Below are positions 16,212-25,013 of a DNA stretch of 64,000 nt, piece by piece. Every line of letters starts with the position of its first letter. Position 1 is the stretch's first letter. The DNA is from Rhodococcus tukisamuensis NBRC 100609 (GTDB taxonomy: Bacteria > Actinomycetota > Actinomycetes > Mycobacteriales > Mycobacteriaceae): assembly GCF_001894985.1 (NCBI RefSeq), contig NZ_BCXG01000002.1, forward strand, positions 186,001 through 250,000, given 5' to 3'. Both the position numbers and the translations under genes were made by a program. Below the pieces are notes generated by a model. It was not told the DNA's origin. It worked only from the letters and a program-made list of their open reading frames with translations, and did no database searches.

Positions 16212-17705
16212 TCAGTACGCGAACGACAGTTGTTTGGGTTCACCCGAGTCGTCCGGCGGCACTTCGTCGCCCGGCGGACGCATGTCGTGGTCCGAGGGAC
16301 CTGCAATCGCGTACCGGCGGATCAGCATGAACCAGACGACACCGAGCGCGGCGTAGACCAGCGTGAAGGTGATCAGCGAGGCGAACACGAGAGCGGTCGG
16401 ATGATCGGAGACACCCTGATCGACCAGCAGCCGGATCTGGTCCACCCCGGTCGGATTCGGATGCACCACCCAGGGCTGGCGGCCCATCTCGGTGAACACC
16501 CAGCCGGCGCTGTTGCCGAGGAACGGCGTGGGGATGGCGAGGAGGGACAGCCAGCCGAACCACTTCTGGTCCGGCACCCGGCCGCCGCGGGTCATCCACA
16601 GCCCGACCACGGCGAGGATGGCCGAGCCGGCCGCCCACCCGATCATCGCGCGGAACGTCCAATAGGTGACGAACAGGTTGGGCTTGTAGTTGCCCGGCCC
16701 GAACTGCTCCTCGTACTGGGCCTGCAGCTCGGTGACGCCCATCAGGGTGGAGTTGGGGTCGCCGTTCGCCAGGAACGAGGTGAGCCCCGGGATGCTGATG
16801 AGCTGGGTGATGTTCTCGCAGTTGTTCTGCGTGCCGACCGTCAGGATCGAGAAATCTGCGCCGGTCTCGGTGTGGCACAACGATTCCGCGGAGGCCATCT
16901 TCATCGGCTGCTGCTCGAACATCAGCTTGGCCTGGATGTCACCGGTGATCGCGAGGCCGACGCCCGAGGCCACCATCACCCACATGGCGAAGATCGTGAC
17001 CGGGCGGAACATGGTCCTGGCGGTGTTCTCGTTGGCGGCCGCGACCACGGGGTCCGTGGCCGCCTTGGCCCTGCGCATGTTGCGCACCATCCACCAGCCG
17101 CCGATACCGGCGATGAAGGTGCCCGCGGTGAGGAACGCACCCGCCACCACGTGCGGGAAAGCCGCCAGCGCAGTGTTGTTCGTCAGCAGCTCCCAGATAC
17201 TGGTGAGCTCGGCCCGACCGCGTTCCTCGTTGTACACCGCACCGACCGGGTGCTGCATGAACGAGTTTGCGGCGATGATGAAGAACGCGGACGCGTTGAC
17301 GCCGATCGCGACCAGCCAAATCGTGGCCAGGTGAACGAGTTTCGGCAGCCGGCCCCAGCCGAAGATCCACAGTCCGAGGAACGTCGACTCGAGGAAGAAG
17401 GCCACCAGTCCCTCGAGCGCCAGGGGTGCGCCGAACACGTCGCCGACGAAGCGGCTGTACTCGCTCCAGTTCATGCCGAACTGGAACTCCTGCACGATGC
17501 CGGTGGCGACGCCGAGCGCAAAGTTGATGAGGAAGAACTTGCCGAAGAACTTGGTGAGCCGGTACCAGTGATCCTTCTTGGTGATCACCCACATTGTCTG
17601 CATCACGGCGATCAGCGGGGCGAGCCCGATCGTCAGGGGGACGAGAATGAAGTGGTAGACGGTTGTGATTCCGAACTGCCAGCGCGAAACATCCAGTGCG
17701 TCCAT
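16212..17705 (-). CDS. cydA: Cytochrome bd ubiquinol oxidase subunit I
   Basis: CydA (497 residues) carries the three hemes of the bd oxidase. It begins LDVSRWQFGITTVYHFILVPLTIGL with the heme-ligand His, and contains the quinol-binding loop with GRQPWVVHP near residue 403 and KMASAESLCHTE near 266. The ATG at 17705 is preferred over the TTG two codons upstream because GGGAG ends 6 bases before it. It heads the cydABDC operon; a 17-bp palindromic operator candidate and a TTGACA hexamer lie 115-145 bases upstream. Confidence 0.96.
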   Translation of the reverse strand: MDALDVSRWQFGITTVYHFILVPLTIGLAPLIAVMQTMWVITKKDHWYRLTKFFGKFFLINFALGVATGIVQEFQFGMNWSEYSRFVGDVFGAPLALEGLVAFFLESTFLGLWIFGWGRLPKLVHLATIWLVAIGVNASAFFIIAANSFMQHPVGAVYNEERGRAELTSIWELLTNNTALAAFPHVVAGAFLTAGTFIAGIGGWWMVRNMRRAKAATDPVVAAANENTARTMFRPVTIFAMWVMVASGVGLAITGDIQAKLMFEQQPMKMASAESLCHTETGADFSILTVGTQNNCENITQLISIPGLTSFLANGDPNSTLMGVTELQAQYEEQFGPGNYKPNLFVTYWTFRAMIGWAAGSAILAVVGLWMTRGGRVPDQKWFGWLSLLAIPTPFLGNSAGWVFTEMGRQPWVVHPNPTGVDQIRLLVDQGVSDHPTALVFASLITFTLVYAALGVVWFMLIRRYAIAGPSDHDMRPPGDEVPPDDSGEPKQLSFAY

Positions 17706-17821
17706 TGACAACTCCCAGACAGGGCCCGTTGGACAGGCATGCCGGAACCGAGGTCGTGGGCTGACGCCTCAGTCCCGCATCAAAAGGTATCTCCCGCGGC
17801 GGTATGCCGCAGGTCTTTATC

Positions 17822-17838
17822 TACTACTAGTCGTAGTA
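17822..17838 (-). promoter_or_regulatory. Palindromic operator candidate in the cydA promoter
   Basis: TACTAC-N5-GTAGTA (17822-17838) is a perfect 6+6 palindrome. A TTGACA hexamer (17843-17848, minus strand) lies just upstream and an A/T-rich TAGATA follows at 17818-17823, so the palindrome occupies the core promoter spacer. TACTAC/GTAGTA half-sites resemble operators of BlaI/MecI-family repressors. The regulator is not encoded nearby, so the assignment is inference. Confidence 0.55.
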
Positions 17839-17865
17839 CCAATGTCAAGGCGACCTGTCCGGGCA

Positions 17866-18738
17866 TCAGGCCGCGTCGAGCTCGACCCCTACCGTCTCCG
17901 CGGCCAGGCCCACCAGCGACGACACCTCGTCCGCGATCTCCGGGGCCGGCAGGCTCAGCCCGTCCAGGGTGTGCACCCGTGCGGCGAGAGTCACACTCGA
18001 CAGCAGCCAGAGTCCGTCCGCCAGAATGAGATCCGCGGGCCTCAAAGCATCGACCTCGCACCGGAACCGGTGCGCTCCGGCCACCTCGAACAAGGCCTGC
18101 TGGGTGGTCCCGGGCAGGATCCCGTGCTCGATCGGCGGGGTGATCAGCGTCCGTCCGCGCGAGATCAGCACCGTCGACCTCGGTCCCTCCAGCACCATGC
18201 CCTCGCTGCTCGTGAAGATCACGTCGTCGGCGCCGCGCGCGTGCGCGTGCCGCAGCGCCGCCATGTTGGTCGCATACGACAGGGTCTTGGCCCCCAGCAG
18301 CTGCCACGGCGCCGTCGCGGCCATGTCGACCGAGTACCCGCGGGCGAGCGTGAGCACCGACACCCCGTCCCGGCGGGCGGCCTCGACCCGGTCCGCGACC
18401 GGGCCGACCGTGAGGTACCCGGTGGGCCCGCCGCCGGACTCACGCCCGCGGCTGAGCACCAGGCGCATGATGCCCTCGCGGTCGGCGCCCCACTCGTCGA
18501 GCGCCAGCCCGACCGCGATCCGCCAGTCGTCGAGGTCCGGCTCCGGCAGGTCCAACGCCGCCGCGGACCTCCGCAGCCGCGCCAGGTGCAGCTCGATGGT
18601 GCACGGCGCCCCGTCGCGCACCAGCACCGTCTCGAAGACGCCGTCGCCGCGCACCGCACCCAGGTCGTCCGCATGCAGCAGGGGGGCGTCGGGATCGTGC
18701 ACGACGCCGTCCAGGGTCACCAGCACCTGATCAGCCAT
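17866..18738 (-). CDS. Class IV PLP aminotransferase / aminodeoxychorismate lyase-like
   Basis: This 290-residue fold-type IV PLP enzyme has the lysine loop GAKTLSYATNMAALRHA near residues 147-163, the ADDVIFTSSEGMVLEGPRSTVLI strand region and an N-terminal AVRGDGVFETVLV motif. These fit 4-amino-4-deoxychorismate lyase (folate synthesis) or branched-chain/D-amino-acid aminotransferases; the corresponding M. tuberculosis gene is Rv0812. The ATG is preceded by TAGGCT ending six bases upstream, so the mRNA is probably leaderless. It is divergent from the YgfZ gene, whose promoter has the same form. Confidence 0.82.
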   Translation of the reverse strand: MADQVLVTLDGVVHDPDAPLLHADDLGAVRGDGVFETVLVRDGAPCTIELHLARLRRSAAALDLPEPDLDDWRIAVGLALDEWGADREGIMRLVLSRGRESGGGPTGYLTVGPVADRVEAARRDGVSVLTLARGYSVDMAATAPWQLLGAKTLSYATNMAALRHAHARGADDVIFTSSEGMVLEGPRSTVLISRGRTLITPPIEHGILPGTTQQALFEVAGAHRFRCEVDALRPADLILADGLWLLSSVTLAARVHTLDGLSLPAPEIADEVSSLVGLAAETVGVELDAA

Positions 18739-18744
18739 GCCCCA

Positions 18745-18750
18745 AGCCTA
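18745..18750 (-). promoter_or_regulatory. -10 element of the leaderless aminotransferase gene
   Basis: TAGGCT on the minus strand ends six bases before the ATG at 18738. It is the mirror partner of the TAGTAT element for the divergent YgfZ gene 43 bases away. Confidence 0.5.
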
Positions 18751-18792
18751 TCGGCGCGCCCTTCGGCGCGGCACCGCTGTGCACCGCGCTCC

Positions 18793-18798
18793 TAGTAT
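18793..18798 (+). promoter_or_regulatory. -10 element of the leaderless ygfZ gene
   Basis: TAGTAT ends six bases before GTG 18805. The six intervening bases are GGAGGT, which is too close to the GTG to act as a normal ribosome site, so leaderless translation is the simpler reading. Confidence 0.5.
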
Positions 18799-18804
18799 GG
18801 AGGT

Positions 18805-19932
18805 GTGTCCGAGTCACCGAGCATCACCACGAGTCCCCTGCTCACCCTCCCCGGCGCCGTGCCGGCCCCCGACGATTCCCTCGACGCGGGTGTCGCCTGG
18901 CACTACGGGGATCCGTTGCGCGAGCAGCGATCGGCCGAGACCACCGCCGCGATCGTCGACCGATCGAACCGGTACGTCCTCTCCATTGCCGGCGCCGAAC
19001 GTCTCAGCTGGCTGCACACGATCTCCAGCCAGCACGTCGCGAACCTGCCCGACGGCGCGTCGGCGGAGAACCTCAGCCTCGACCTCAACGGTCGCATCGA
19101 ACACCACTTCGTGCTCACCGATCTCGACGAGGTGACGTGGATCGACACCGAACCGAAGTACGGCCCCGACCTGCTCGGGTTCCTGCAGAAGATGGTGTTC
19201 TGGGCGAAGGCCGAGCCCAAGCCGGCACCCGACATGGCGGTGCTCACCCTGCTCGGCCCCGACATCCGACGGCCCCGGATCCTCGAGGCGCTCGGCGTCG
19301 GCGAGCTGCCCGGTGTCTACGGCGCCGTCGCCGTGGCCGGCGGCGGCTTCCTCCGCACCATGCCGTGGCCCGGCGAGCACGCCTGGGACCTCGTGGTCCC
19401 CCGCGACCGGCTCGGCCACTGGTGGGCGGCCCTGACCGGGGCCGGCGCCGCTCCCGCGGGCAGCTGGGCGTTCGAGGCGCTGCGGGTGGCCGCACTGCGC
19501 CCCCGGATCGGCCTCGACACCGACGAACGCACGATCCCGCACGAGGTCCGTTGGATCGGCGGAGTCACCGAGCACGGCGCGGTCCACCTCGACAAGGGCT
19601 GCTACCGCGGCCAGGAGACAGTGGCTCGGGTGCACAACCTGGGCAAGCCGCCGCGGCACCTGGTGCTGCTACACCTCGACGGCTCGGCGGACACCCTGCC
19701 GCAGCCGGGTGACGCCGTCACCGCGGACGGTCGCGCCGTGGGCACGGTCGGCACCGTCGTGGACCACCACGAGCTCGGCCCCATCGCGCTGGCCCTGGTC
19801 AAGCGGACCGTGCCGGCCGAGACCCCGCTCGTCGTCGGCGGCACCGCCGCGGCCATCGACGCGGACTCCGTCCCCAGCTACGACGCCGTCCAGGCGGGCC
19901 GTGCCGCCGTCGACCGGCTCCGCGGACGGTGA
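18805..19932 (+). CDS. ygfZ: Folate-binding Fe-S cluster maintenance protein YgfZ (GcvT-like)
   Basis: This 375-residue protein has the GcvT/YgfZ fold: an N-terminal aminomethyltransferase-like domain and the YgfZ signature KGCYRGQETVARVHNLGKPP near residue 264, with its conserved Cys. YgfZ proteins use tetrahydrofolate to support repair or assembly of certain Fe-S enzymes. It starts at a GTG with a -10 at leaderless spacing. Its stop overlaps the start of the MOSC gene (GTGA), and a four-base overlap links that to the asparaginase gene, so all three form one operon. Confidence 0.87.
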   Translation: MSESPSITTSPLLTLPGAVPAPDDSLDAGVAWHYGDPLREQRSAETTAAIVDRSNRYVLSIAGAERLSWLHTISSQHVANLPDGASAENLSLDLNGRIEHHFVLTDLDEVTWIDTEPKYGPDLLGFLQKMVFWAKAEPKPAPDMAVLTLLGPDIRRPRILEALGVGELPGVYGAVAVAGGGFLRTMPWPGEHAWDLVVPRDRLGHWWAALTGAGAAPAGSWAFEALRVAALRPRIGLDTDERTIPHEVRWIGGVTEHGAVHLDKGCYRGQETVARVHNLGKPPRHLVLLHLDGSADTLPQPGDAVTADGRAVGTVGTVVDHHELGPIALALVKRTVPAETPLVVGGTAAAIDADSVPSYDAVQAGRAAVDRLRGR

Positions 19933-20609
19933 CCGGGCTCGCACCGGCGGCGGGCCGCGTCGAAGCGGTCTGCGTGCTGTTCGCCGAGCGCGACAGCGGC
20001 ACCCGGCGGGTGCCGCGCACCGCGATCGACAAGCGCCCTGTGGCCGGCCCGGTGGGCGTCCATGCGGCCGGGCTCGACGGCGACCGGGTGTGCGACACCG
20101 AGCACCACGGCGGCGCCTTCAAGGCGGTCTACGCCTACCAGGAGGACGAGGCCAGGCGGTGGGCGGCGGAACTGGGCCGCGACCTGCCCGCCGGCTGGTT
20201 CGGGGAGAACCTGCGCGTGAGCGGGCTCCCCACCAGCGACGCGGTCATCGGCGAGCGCTGGCGGCTCGGCGACCGCGACGACGCGCCGGAACTCGAGGTG
20301 ACGGGCCCACGAACCCCGTGCGGCACCTTCGGCGTCTGGGCAGCGGAGCCCGGCTGGGTCAAACGGTTCGCCGAGCGCGCCGACACCGGCGCCTACCTTC
20401 GGGTGGTCCGCGGCGGACGGGTCGTGGCCGGCGACGCGATCGAACGCGTGCACGTCCCGGCGCACGGCGTCACGGTCCGCGACCTGTTCACCGGCCGCGA
20501 CCCGGAACGGCTGGCGCTGTTGCTCGCGCAACAACCCGACCTGTCGCCTAGTGTCGAGGACAAGGCACGCCGACGGATCACCGGGCTGAAGGTGCAGGTG
20601 GAGTATTGA
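19929..20609 (+). CDS. MOSC domain-containing protein (YiiM type)
   Basis: This 226-residue protein contains a MOSC domain. Recognisable parts are GLDGDRVCDTEHHGGAFKAVYAYQ near 48-70, WFGENLRVSGL near 91-102 and the ligand Cys in PRTPCGTFGVW near 125. YiiM-type MOSC proteins bind molybdenum cofactor and reduce N-hydroxylated substrates. It is translationally coupled at both ends, to ygfZ (GTGA) and to the asparaginase gene (TTGA). The link to molybdenum metabolism here rests on the family alone. Confidence 0.85.
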   Translation: MTGLAPAAGRVEAVCVLFAERDSGTRRVPRTAIDKRPVAGPVGVHAAGLDGDRVCDTEHHGGAFKAVYAYQEDEARRWAAELGRDLPAGWFGENLRVSGLPTSDAVIGERWRLGDRDDAPELEVTGPRTPCGTFGVWAAEPGWVKRFAERADTGAYLRVVRGGRVVAGDAIERVHVPAHGVTVRDLFTGRDPERLALLLAQQPDLSPSVEDKARRRITGLKVQVEY

Positions 20610-21562
20610 GCGTCGAACTTGTCGAGGTGGTCCGGTCCGGTCTCCGCGAGTGCGTGCACCGGGGTTCCGCAGTGCTGCTGGACCCGCACGGCGAGGTCCT
20701 GCTCGCCATCGGTGAGGTGCACACCCCGACCTACCCCCGTTCGTCCAGCAAGCCCATGCAGGCGGTCGGAATGCTGCGCAGCGGGTTCGTCCCCGCCGAC
20801 AGCCGCGAACTGGCCCTGGCCACCGCCTCGCACCACGGTGAACCGGAGCACGTCGCGGTGGTCCACGGGCTGCTGCAGCGCACCGAAGTCGACGAGAACC
20901 GCTTGCAGTGCCCGCCGGACCTGCCGTCCGACGAGGTGGCCCGGGCCCGGGTGCTCGCCTCAGGTGGTCTGCGTCGACGAATCTTCATGAACTGCTCCGG
21001 CAAGCATGCGGCGATGCTCGCGGTGTGCGTGGCCCGCGGCTGGCCCCTCGACAGCTACCTCGACCCGGCCCATCCGCTGCAGCAGGCCGTGCTCGACACC
21101 GTCTCCGACCTGGCCGGCGAGATCGAGTCCGACCACGGCATCGACGGCTGTGGGCTGCCGACCATTCCGTTGGCGTTGACGGCCCTCGCCCACGCCTTCT
21201 CCCGCCTCGTCACCGCGCCGCCGGGGAGCCCGGAACGGGCGGTCGCGGACGCGATCCGCGACCATCCCTGGCTGATCTCGGGCACCGGCGCGGACGATGC
21301 GCAGCTGATGGCCGCGGTGCCGGGCCTGGTCTGCAAGGCCGGGGCCGACGGTGTGCACGCGGGCGCGCTGCCCGACGGCACCGCCTTCGCCCTCAAGATC
21401 GACGACGGCCACGAGCGGGCCCGGCTGCCCCTCGCCGCGGCGCTGCTGCACCGCCTCGGCGTCGAGTGGACCGAGGACCTCGCGGGGCTGGCGTCGCCGC
21501 CAGTCCTCGGCGGAGGCGTGCGAGTCGGCACCATTCGGGCTGTTCCGGGCGCGTTGAGATAA
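20606..21562 (+). CDS. Asparaginase II family protein
   Basis: This 318-residue protein belongs to the asparaginase II (Rhizobium AnsA-like) family, distinct from type I/II bacterial asparaginases. It has VVRSGLRECVHRGSAVLLD at the start, YPRSSSKPMQAVGMLRSG near 43-60, MNCSGKHAAMLA near 129 and DGCGLPTIPLAL near 180, all family landmarks with the Ser-x-x-Lys and Cys residues of the catalytic site. It would hydrolyse asparagine to aspartate and ammonia. The start is a TTG overlapping the MOSC stop. Confidence 0.87.
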   Translation: MSVELVEVVRSGLRECVHRGSAVLLDPHGEVLLAIGEVHTPTYPRSSSKPMQAVGMLRSGFVPADSRELALATASHHGEPEHVAVVHGLLQRTEVDENRLQCPPDLPSDEVARARVLASGGLRRRIFMNCSGKHAAMLAVCVARGWPLDSYLDPAHPLQQAVLDTVSDLAGEIESDHGIDGCGLPTIPLALTALAHAFSRLVTAPPGSPERAVADAIRDHPWLISGTGADDAQLMAAVPGLVCKAGADGVHAGALPDGTAFALKIDDGHERARLPLAAALLHRLGVEWTEDLAGLASPPVLGGGVRVGTIRAVPGALR

Positions 21563-21613
21563 TTCAGACACCCCGGACTGCCAGGGGAAGGAGCGGCAAA
21601 TCCTTTCTCAGGC

Positions 21614-21619
21614 TAGAGT
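21614..21619 (+). promoter_or_regulatory. -10 candidate for the DUF3073 gene
   Basis: TAGAGT (TANNNT) lies 81 bases upstream of the DUF3073 ATG. The transcript would carry a 5' leader of about 74 bases containing GTGTG and CACAC segments that can pair. No -35 is clear. Confidence 0.35.
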
Positions 21620-21699
21620 GTGGGTCAGGAAGAAACACACACTCAAACGGGGCCGCCAAATTCCCCAGGCCGCCCCGCGAAAGCGCGAGGGGGTTAGCC

Positions 21700-21909
21700 A
21701 TGGGCCGCGGCCGGGCTAAGGCAAAGCAGACCAAGGTTGCGCGTGAGCTCAAGTACAGCTCGCCGTCCACGGACTTCTCTAGCCTTCAGCAAGAACTGTC
21801 GGGAAGCTCGTCCAGCTCGCATCGGACCGGGGTCGGCACCGACCAGCGGTCCGACTCGGATGGTCGTTCGCGCTGGGACGACGACGACTCCGACGACTGG
21901 CGCCGCTGA
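21700..21909 (+). CDS. DUF3073 small basic/acidic protein
   Basis: This 69-residue protein opens MGRGRAKAKQTKVARELKYSS, the conserved DUF3073 start seen in M. tuberculosis Rv0810c, then has a Ser-rich linker and an acidic tail (DDDDSDDWRR). The family is universal in Actinobacteria and lies next to purM; its function is not known, but the basic N-terminus could bind nucleic acid. GAGGGGG lies 6-12 bases before the ATG. A strong hairpin terminator follows within 20 bases. Confidence 0.9.
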   Translation: MGRGRAKAKQTKVARELKYSSPSTDFSSLQQELSGSSSSSHRTGVGTDQRSDSDGRSRWDDDDSDDWRR

Positions 21910-21926
21910 CCAACGCAGCTGACAAG

Positions 21927-21952
21927 TGAGGGGAGCCCACAGGCTCCCCTCA
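21927..21952 (+). terminator. Intrinsic terminator of the DUF3073 gene
   Basis: TGAGGGGAGCC pairs perfectly with GGCTCCCCTCA (11 bp) around a CACA loop, and TTT follows. It lies 17 bases after the DUF3073 stop codon. Confidence 0.85.
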
Positions 21953-22009
21953 TTTCCGCATCTGCGGCAGCGCGCGCTCAGCGGCGCCCAATTTATCCCC
22001 GGATACGAC

Positions 22010-22054
22010 AACGGTCCGGACACCCCGATGGGAATACGGGGTGTCCGGACCGTT
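22010..22054. terminator. Bidirectional 18-bp hairpin terminator between DUF3073 and purM
   Basis: AACGGTCCGGACACCCCG (22010-22027) and CGGGGTGTCCGGACCGTT (22037-22054) form a perfect 18-bp stem with a 9-base loop. It lies 9 bases beyond the purM stop codon on the minus strand and backs up the DUF3073 terminator on the plus strand. Confidence 0.85.
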
Positions 22055-22063
22055 TGTCGTTGC

Positions 22064-23152
22064 CTAGAAGCGCGGGTGGTCGCCCACCAGGTGCGCCTGG
22101 CCGGAGCCGTCCTGCTTGTCCGACGCCTTCGAGACGGTACCCATGGTCCAGCAGTCGATGTGCCGGGCGGTGAGCACGGCCAGCGCGCGGTCCACGTCCT
22201 CCGGCGCCACGATCGCGACCATGCCGACGCCCATGTTGAACGTCTGCTCCATCTCGGCGCGCTCGACGCGGCCGCGCTGGGCGATCATCGCGAACACCGG
22301 TGCCGGGCTCCAGCTGCCGCGGTCCAGCTCCGCGACCAGGCCCTTGGGCATGACCCGGGCCAGGTTGTTCGCCAGTCCGCCGCCGGTGACGTGGCAGAAC
22401 GTGCGCACGTCGGTCTCGGCGGCCAGAGCCAGGCAGTCCTTGGCGTAGATCTTGGTCGGCTCGAGCAGTTCCTCGCCGAGCGTGCGGCCGAACTCCTCGA
22501 CGTGGCCGGTCAGCGGCATCCGGTCGATCTCGAGCAGCACCTTGCGGGCCAGCGAGTAGCCGTTGGAGTGCAGGCCCGAGGAGCCCATGCCGATCACCAC
22601 GTCGCCCGGACGGACCCGGTCGGGGCCGAGCACGGAATCCGCCTCGACGACACCGACGCCGGTGGCCGAGAGGTCGTAGTCACCGTCGGCCATCAGGCCG
22701 GGGTGCTCCGCGGTCTCGCCGCCGAGCAGCGCGCAGCCGGCGATGATGCAGCCGTCGGCGATGCCCTTGACCAGTTCCGCGACCCGCTCGGGCACGACCC
22801 GGCCGACCGCGATGTAGTCCTGCAGGAACAGCGGCTCGGCGCCGCACACCACGAGGTCGTCGACGACCATCGCCACCAGGTCCAGGCCCAGCGTGTCGTG
22901 CTTGTCCATCGCCTGCGCGACCGCGATCTTGGTCCCGACCCCGTCGGTGGAGGCCGCCAACAGCGGCTCCCGGTAACCGCCCTTGAGGGCGAACAGACCG
23001 GCGAAGCCGCCGAGGCCGCCGAGCACCTCCGGGCGACTGGCCTTCTTCGCGAGCGGCGCAAAAAGCTCGACGGCCCGGTCGCCGGCGGCGATGTCGACAC
23101 CCGCCGCCGCGTAGGAGGCGCCGGTGGGGCGGGGGTTCTGGTCCTCGGTCAT
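22064..23152 (-). CDS. purM: Phosphoribosylformylglycinamidine cyclo-ligase
   Basis: PurM (AIR synthetase, 362 residues) closes the imidazole ring of FGAM with ATP, the fifth step of purine synthesis. Landmarks are the N-terminal SYAAAGVDIAAGDRAVELF, the ATP-binding region STDGVGTKIAVAQ near 67-79 and the GGETAEHPGL loop near 137. It lies 124 bases downstream of purF in the same direction, the conserved purF-purM order. Length is normal. Confidence 0.96.
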   Translation of the reverse strand: MTEDQNPRPTGASYAAAGVDIAAGDRAVELFAPLAKKASRPEVLGGLGGFAGLFALKGGYREPLLAASTDGVGTKIAVAQAMDKHDTLGLDLVAMVVDDLVVCGAEPLFLQDYIAVGRVVPERVAELVKGIADGCIIAGCALLGGETAEHPGLMADGDYDLSATGVGVVEADSVLGPDRVRPGDVVIGMGSSGLHSNGYSLARKVLLEIDRMPLTGHVEEFGRTLGEELLEPTKIYAKDCLALAAETDVRTFCHVTGGGLANNLARVMPKGLVAELDRGSWSPAPVFAMIAQRGRVERAEMEQTFNMGVGMVAIVAPEDVDRALAVLTARHIDCWTMGTVSKASDKQDGSGQAHLVGDHPRF

Positions 23153-23276
23153 CGCGTTCTGACTCCAGCTGTGTTCTCGACAGTGCCGTCAGAGCACTGT
23201 GGTTGGTCCCAGGACGTGGACGACCCGGGTGGTGTGCGTGCCGGTACGACTCGCATTATGCGGTCTCGGCGCGGGG

Positions 23277-24881
23277 CTAGGGCCGACTCAGCGCACTCGC
23301 GTTGTCGTTGTCCGGCTTCGTCGGGGCGCCCGCGGTGACGTCGAGCATCCCCTCGAGCACGTTCTTGCCCATCGAGGTCTCCTTGGGCAACGCGATCGGG
23401 TAGTGACCGTCGAAGCACGCGGAGCACAGCCGGGAGGCCGGCTGTTCCGTCGCGGCGATCATGCCCTCGATCGAGACGTACCCGAGGGTGTCGGCGCCGA
23501 TCGACCGGCGCACACCTTCGAGCATCTCGTCCATGCTGGTGGCGCTGCCGTCGGCCTCGCTCACGCCCGCACCGTTGGCGATCAGCTCCGCCGGGGAGGC
23601 GAAGTCGATGCCGTAGAAGCACGGCCACTTCACCGGCGGCGACGCGATCCGCACGTGGATCTCCAGCGCACCGGCCTCGCGGAGCATCCGGATCAGTGCC
23701 CGCTGGGTGTTGCCGCGGACGATGGAGTCGTCCACCACGATCAGCCGCTTGCCGCGGATGACCTCCTTGAGCGGGTTCAGCTTGAGCCGGATGCCGAGCT
23801 GACGAATCGTCTGCGACGGCTGGATGAAGGTACGGCCCACGTAGGCGTTCTTCATCAGACCCTGGCCGTACGGAATTCCCGAGCCCTGCGCGTAGCCGAC
23901 CGCGGCGGGCGTACCCGACTCGGGGACCGGGATGACCAGGTCGCCGTCGATCGGGTGTTCCTTGGCCAGCCGACGGCCGATCTCGACTCGGGTCGAGTGC
24001 ACCGATCGTCCGCCGATGACGCTGTCCGGACGGGCGAGGTAGACGTACTCGAAGACACAGCCCTTGGGCGTGGGGTTCGCGAAACGCGAGGAGCGGACGC
24101 CGTCGGCGTCGATCGCGAGCAGCTCGCCGGGCTCGATGTCGCGCACGAAGGACGCGCCGACGATGTCGAGGGCGGCGGTCTCGCTGGCGACCACCCAGCC
24201 ACGGTCGAGCCGACCGAGGCAGAGCGGGCGGACACCGTGCGGGTCACGCGCCGCGTACAGGGTGTGCTCGTCCATGAAGGTCAGGCAGAACGCGCCACGC
24301 AGGGTGGGCAGCAGTTCCATCGCGGCCTGCTCGACGGTCCGGTCCGCGGCCGCGTGCGCGAGCAGCGCGCCGACGATGTCGGAGTCCGAGGTGGCGCCGC
24401 CGGGACGCTTGTCGTTGACCAGTCCGGCCTCGCGGGCCCGGGCAGCGAGCTCGGCCGTGTTGACCAGGTTGCCGTTGTGACCGAGAGCGATGCCAGTGCC
24501 CGCCGCGGTGGTCCGGAAGATCGGCTGCGCGTTCTCCCACGTGGTCGAGCCGGTGGTGGAGTACCGACAGTGCCCGACGGCGACATGGCCCGACATCGCA
24601 CCGAGCGTCTGCTCGTCGAACACCTGACTGACCAGGCCGAGGTCCTTGAACACCAGCACCTGCGCGCCGTCGGCGACGGCGATGCCGGCCGCCTCCTGGC
24701 CGCGGTGCTGCAGTGCATACAGCCCGTAGTAAGTGAGCTTCGCCACATCCTCGCCGGGAGCCCAGACGCCGAAGACGCCACACTCCTCGCGGGGTGGTTG
24801 CTCGTCCTGATCGGACATGCCCGGTGGGGGCACGGCGGCGAGGAGATTCGGACTGTTGACCGACAATTCGGCTGGAGTCAC
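23277..24881 (-). CDS. purF: Amidophosphoribosyltransferase
   Basis: PurF (534 residues) catalyses the first committed step of purine synthesis, making phosphoribosylamine from PRPP and glutamine. Cys34 in REECGVFGVW becomes the N-terminal nucleophile after removal of a propeptide. The glutaminase Ntn domain is followed by a phosphoribosyltransferase domain with the PRPP loop VVDDSIVRGNT near residue 376 and CSACFDGHYP near 507. The GTG start has AGGGAG 9-14 bases upstream. Cys residues near 450 and 507 would fit the Fe-S-type PurF of Bacillus and actinomycetes. Confidence 0.95.
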   Translation of the reverse strand: MTPAELSVNSPNLLAAVPPPGMSDQDEQPPREECGVFGVWAPGEDVAKLTYYGLYALQHRGQEAAGIAVADGAQVLVFKDLGLVSQVFDEQTLGAMSGHVAVGHCRYSTTGSTTWENAQPIFRTTAAGTGIALGHNGNLVNTAELAARAREAGLVNDKRPGGATSDSDIVGALLAHAAADRTVEQAAMELLPTLRGAFCLTFMDEHTLYAARDPHGVRPLCLGRLDRGWVVASETAALDIVGASFVRDIEPGELLAIDADGVRSSRFANPTPKGCVFEYVYLARPDSVIGGRSVHSTRVEIGRRLAKEHPIDGDLVIPVPESGTPAAVGYAQGSGIPYGQGLMKNAYVGRTFIQPSQTIRQLGIRLKLNPLKEVIRGKRLIVVDDSIVRGNTQRALIRMLREAGALEIHVRIASPPVKWPCFYGIDFASPAELIANGAGVSEADGSATSMDEMLEGVRRSIGADTLGYVSIEGMIAATEQPASRLCSACFDGHYPIALPKETSMGKNVLEGMLDVTAGAPTKPDNDNASALSRP

Positions 24882-24979
24882 CGGGGTTGCTCCCTAGGGG
24901 ATGGGTGTGGGGGGCAAGTTCAGTCTACGGCCCTCGCAGGGGTGCTCCTACCACCGGTATCTCTACAGTGCCGGGCTGT

Positions 24980-25013
24980 AGCGTCGGTCACAGGCGAGCG
25001 TCGGTCACAGGCG
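24980..25013. repeat. Perfect 17-bp tandem duplication across the SCP stop codon
   Basis: AGCGTCGGTCACAGGCG occurs twice in direct succession (24980-24996, 24997-25013). The right-hand copy contains the stop codon and the last two sense codons of the sterol-carrier-family gene; the left copy is the duplicate just downstream. It looks like a replication-slippage duplication. Confidence 0.75.
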
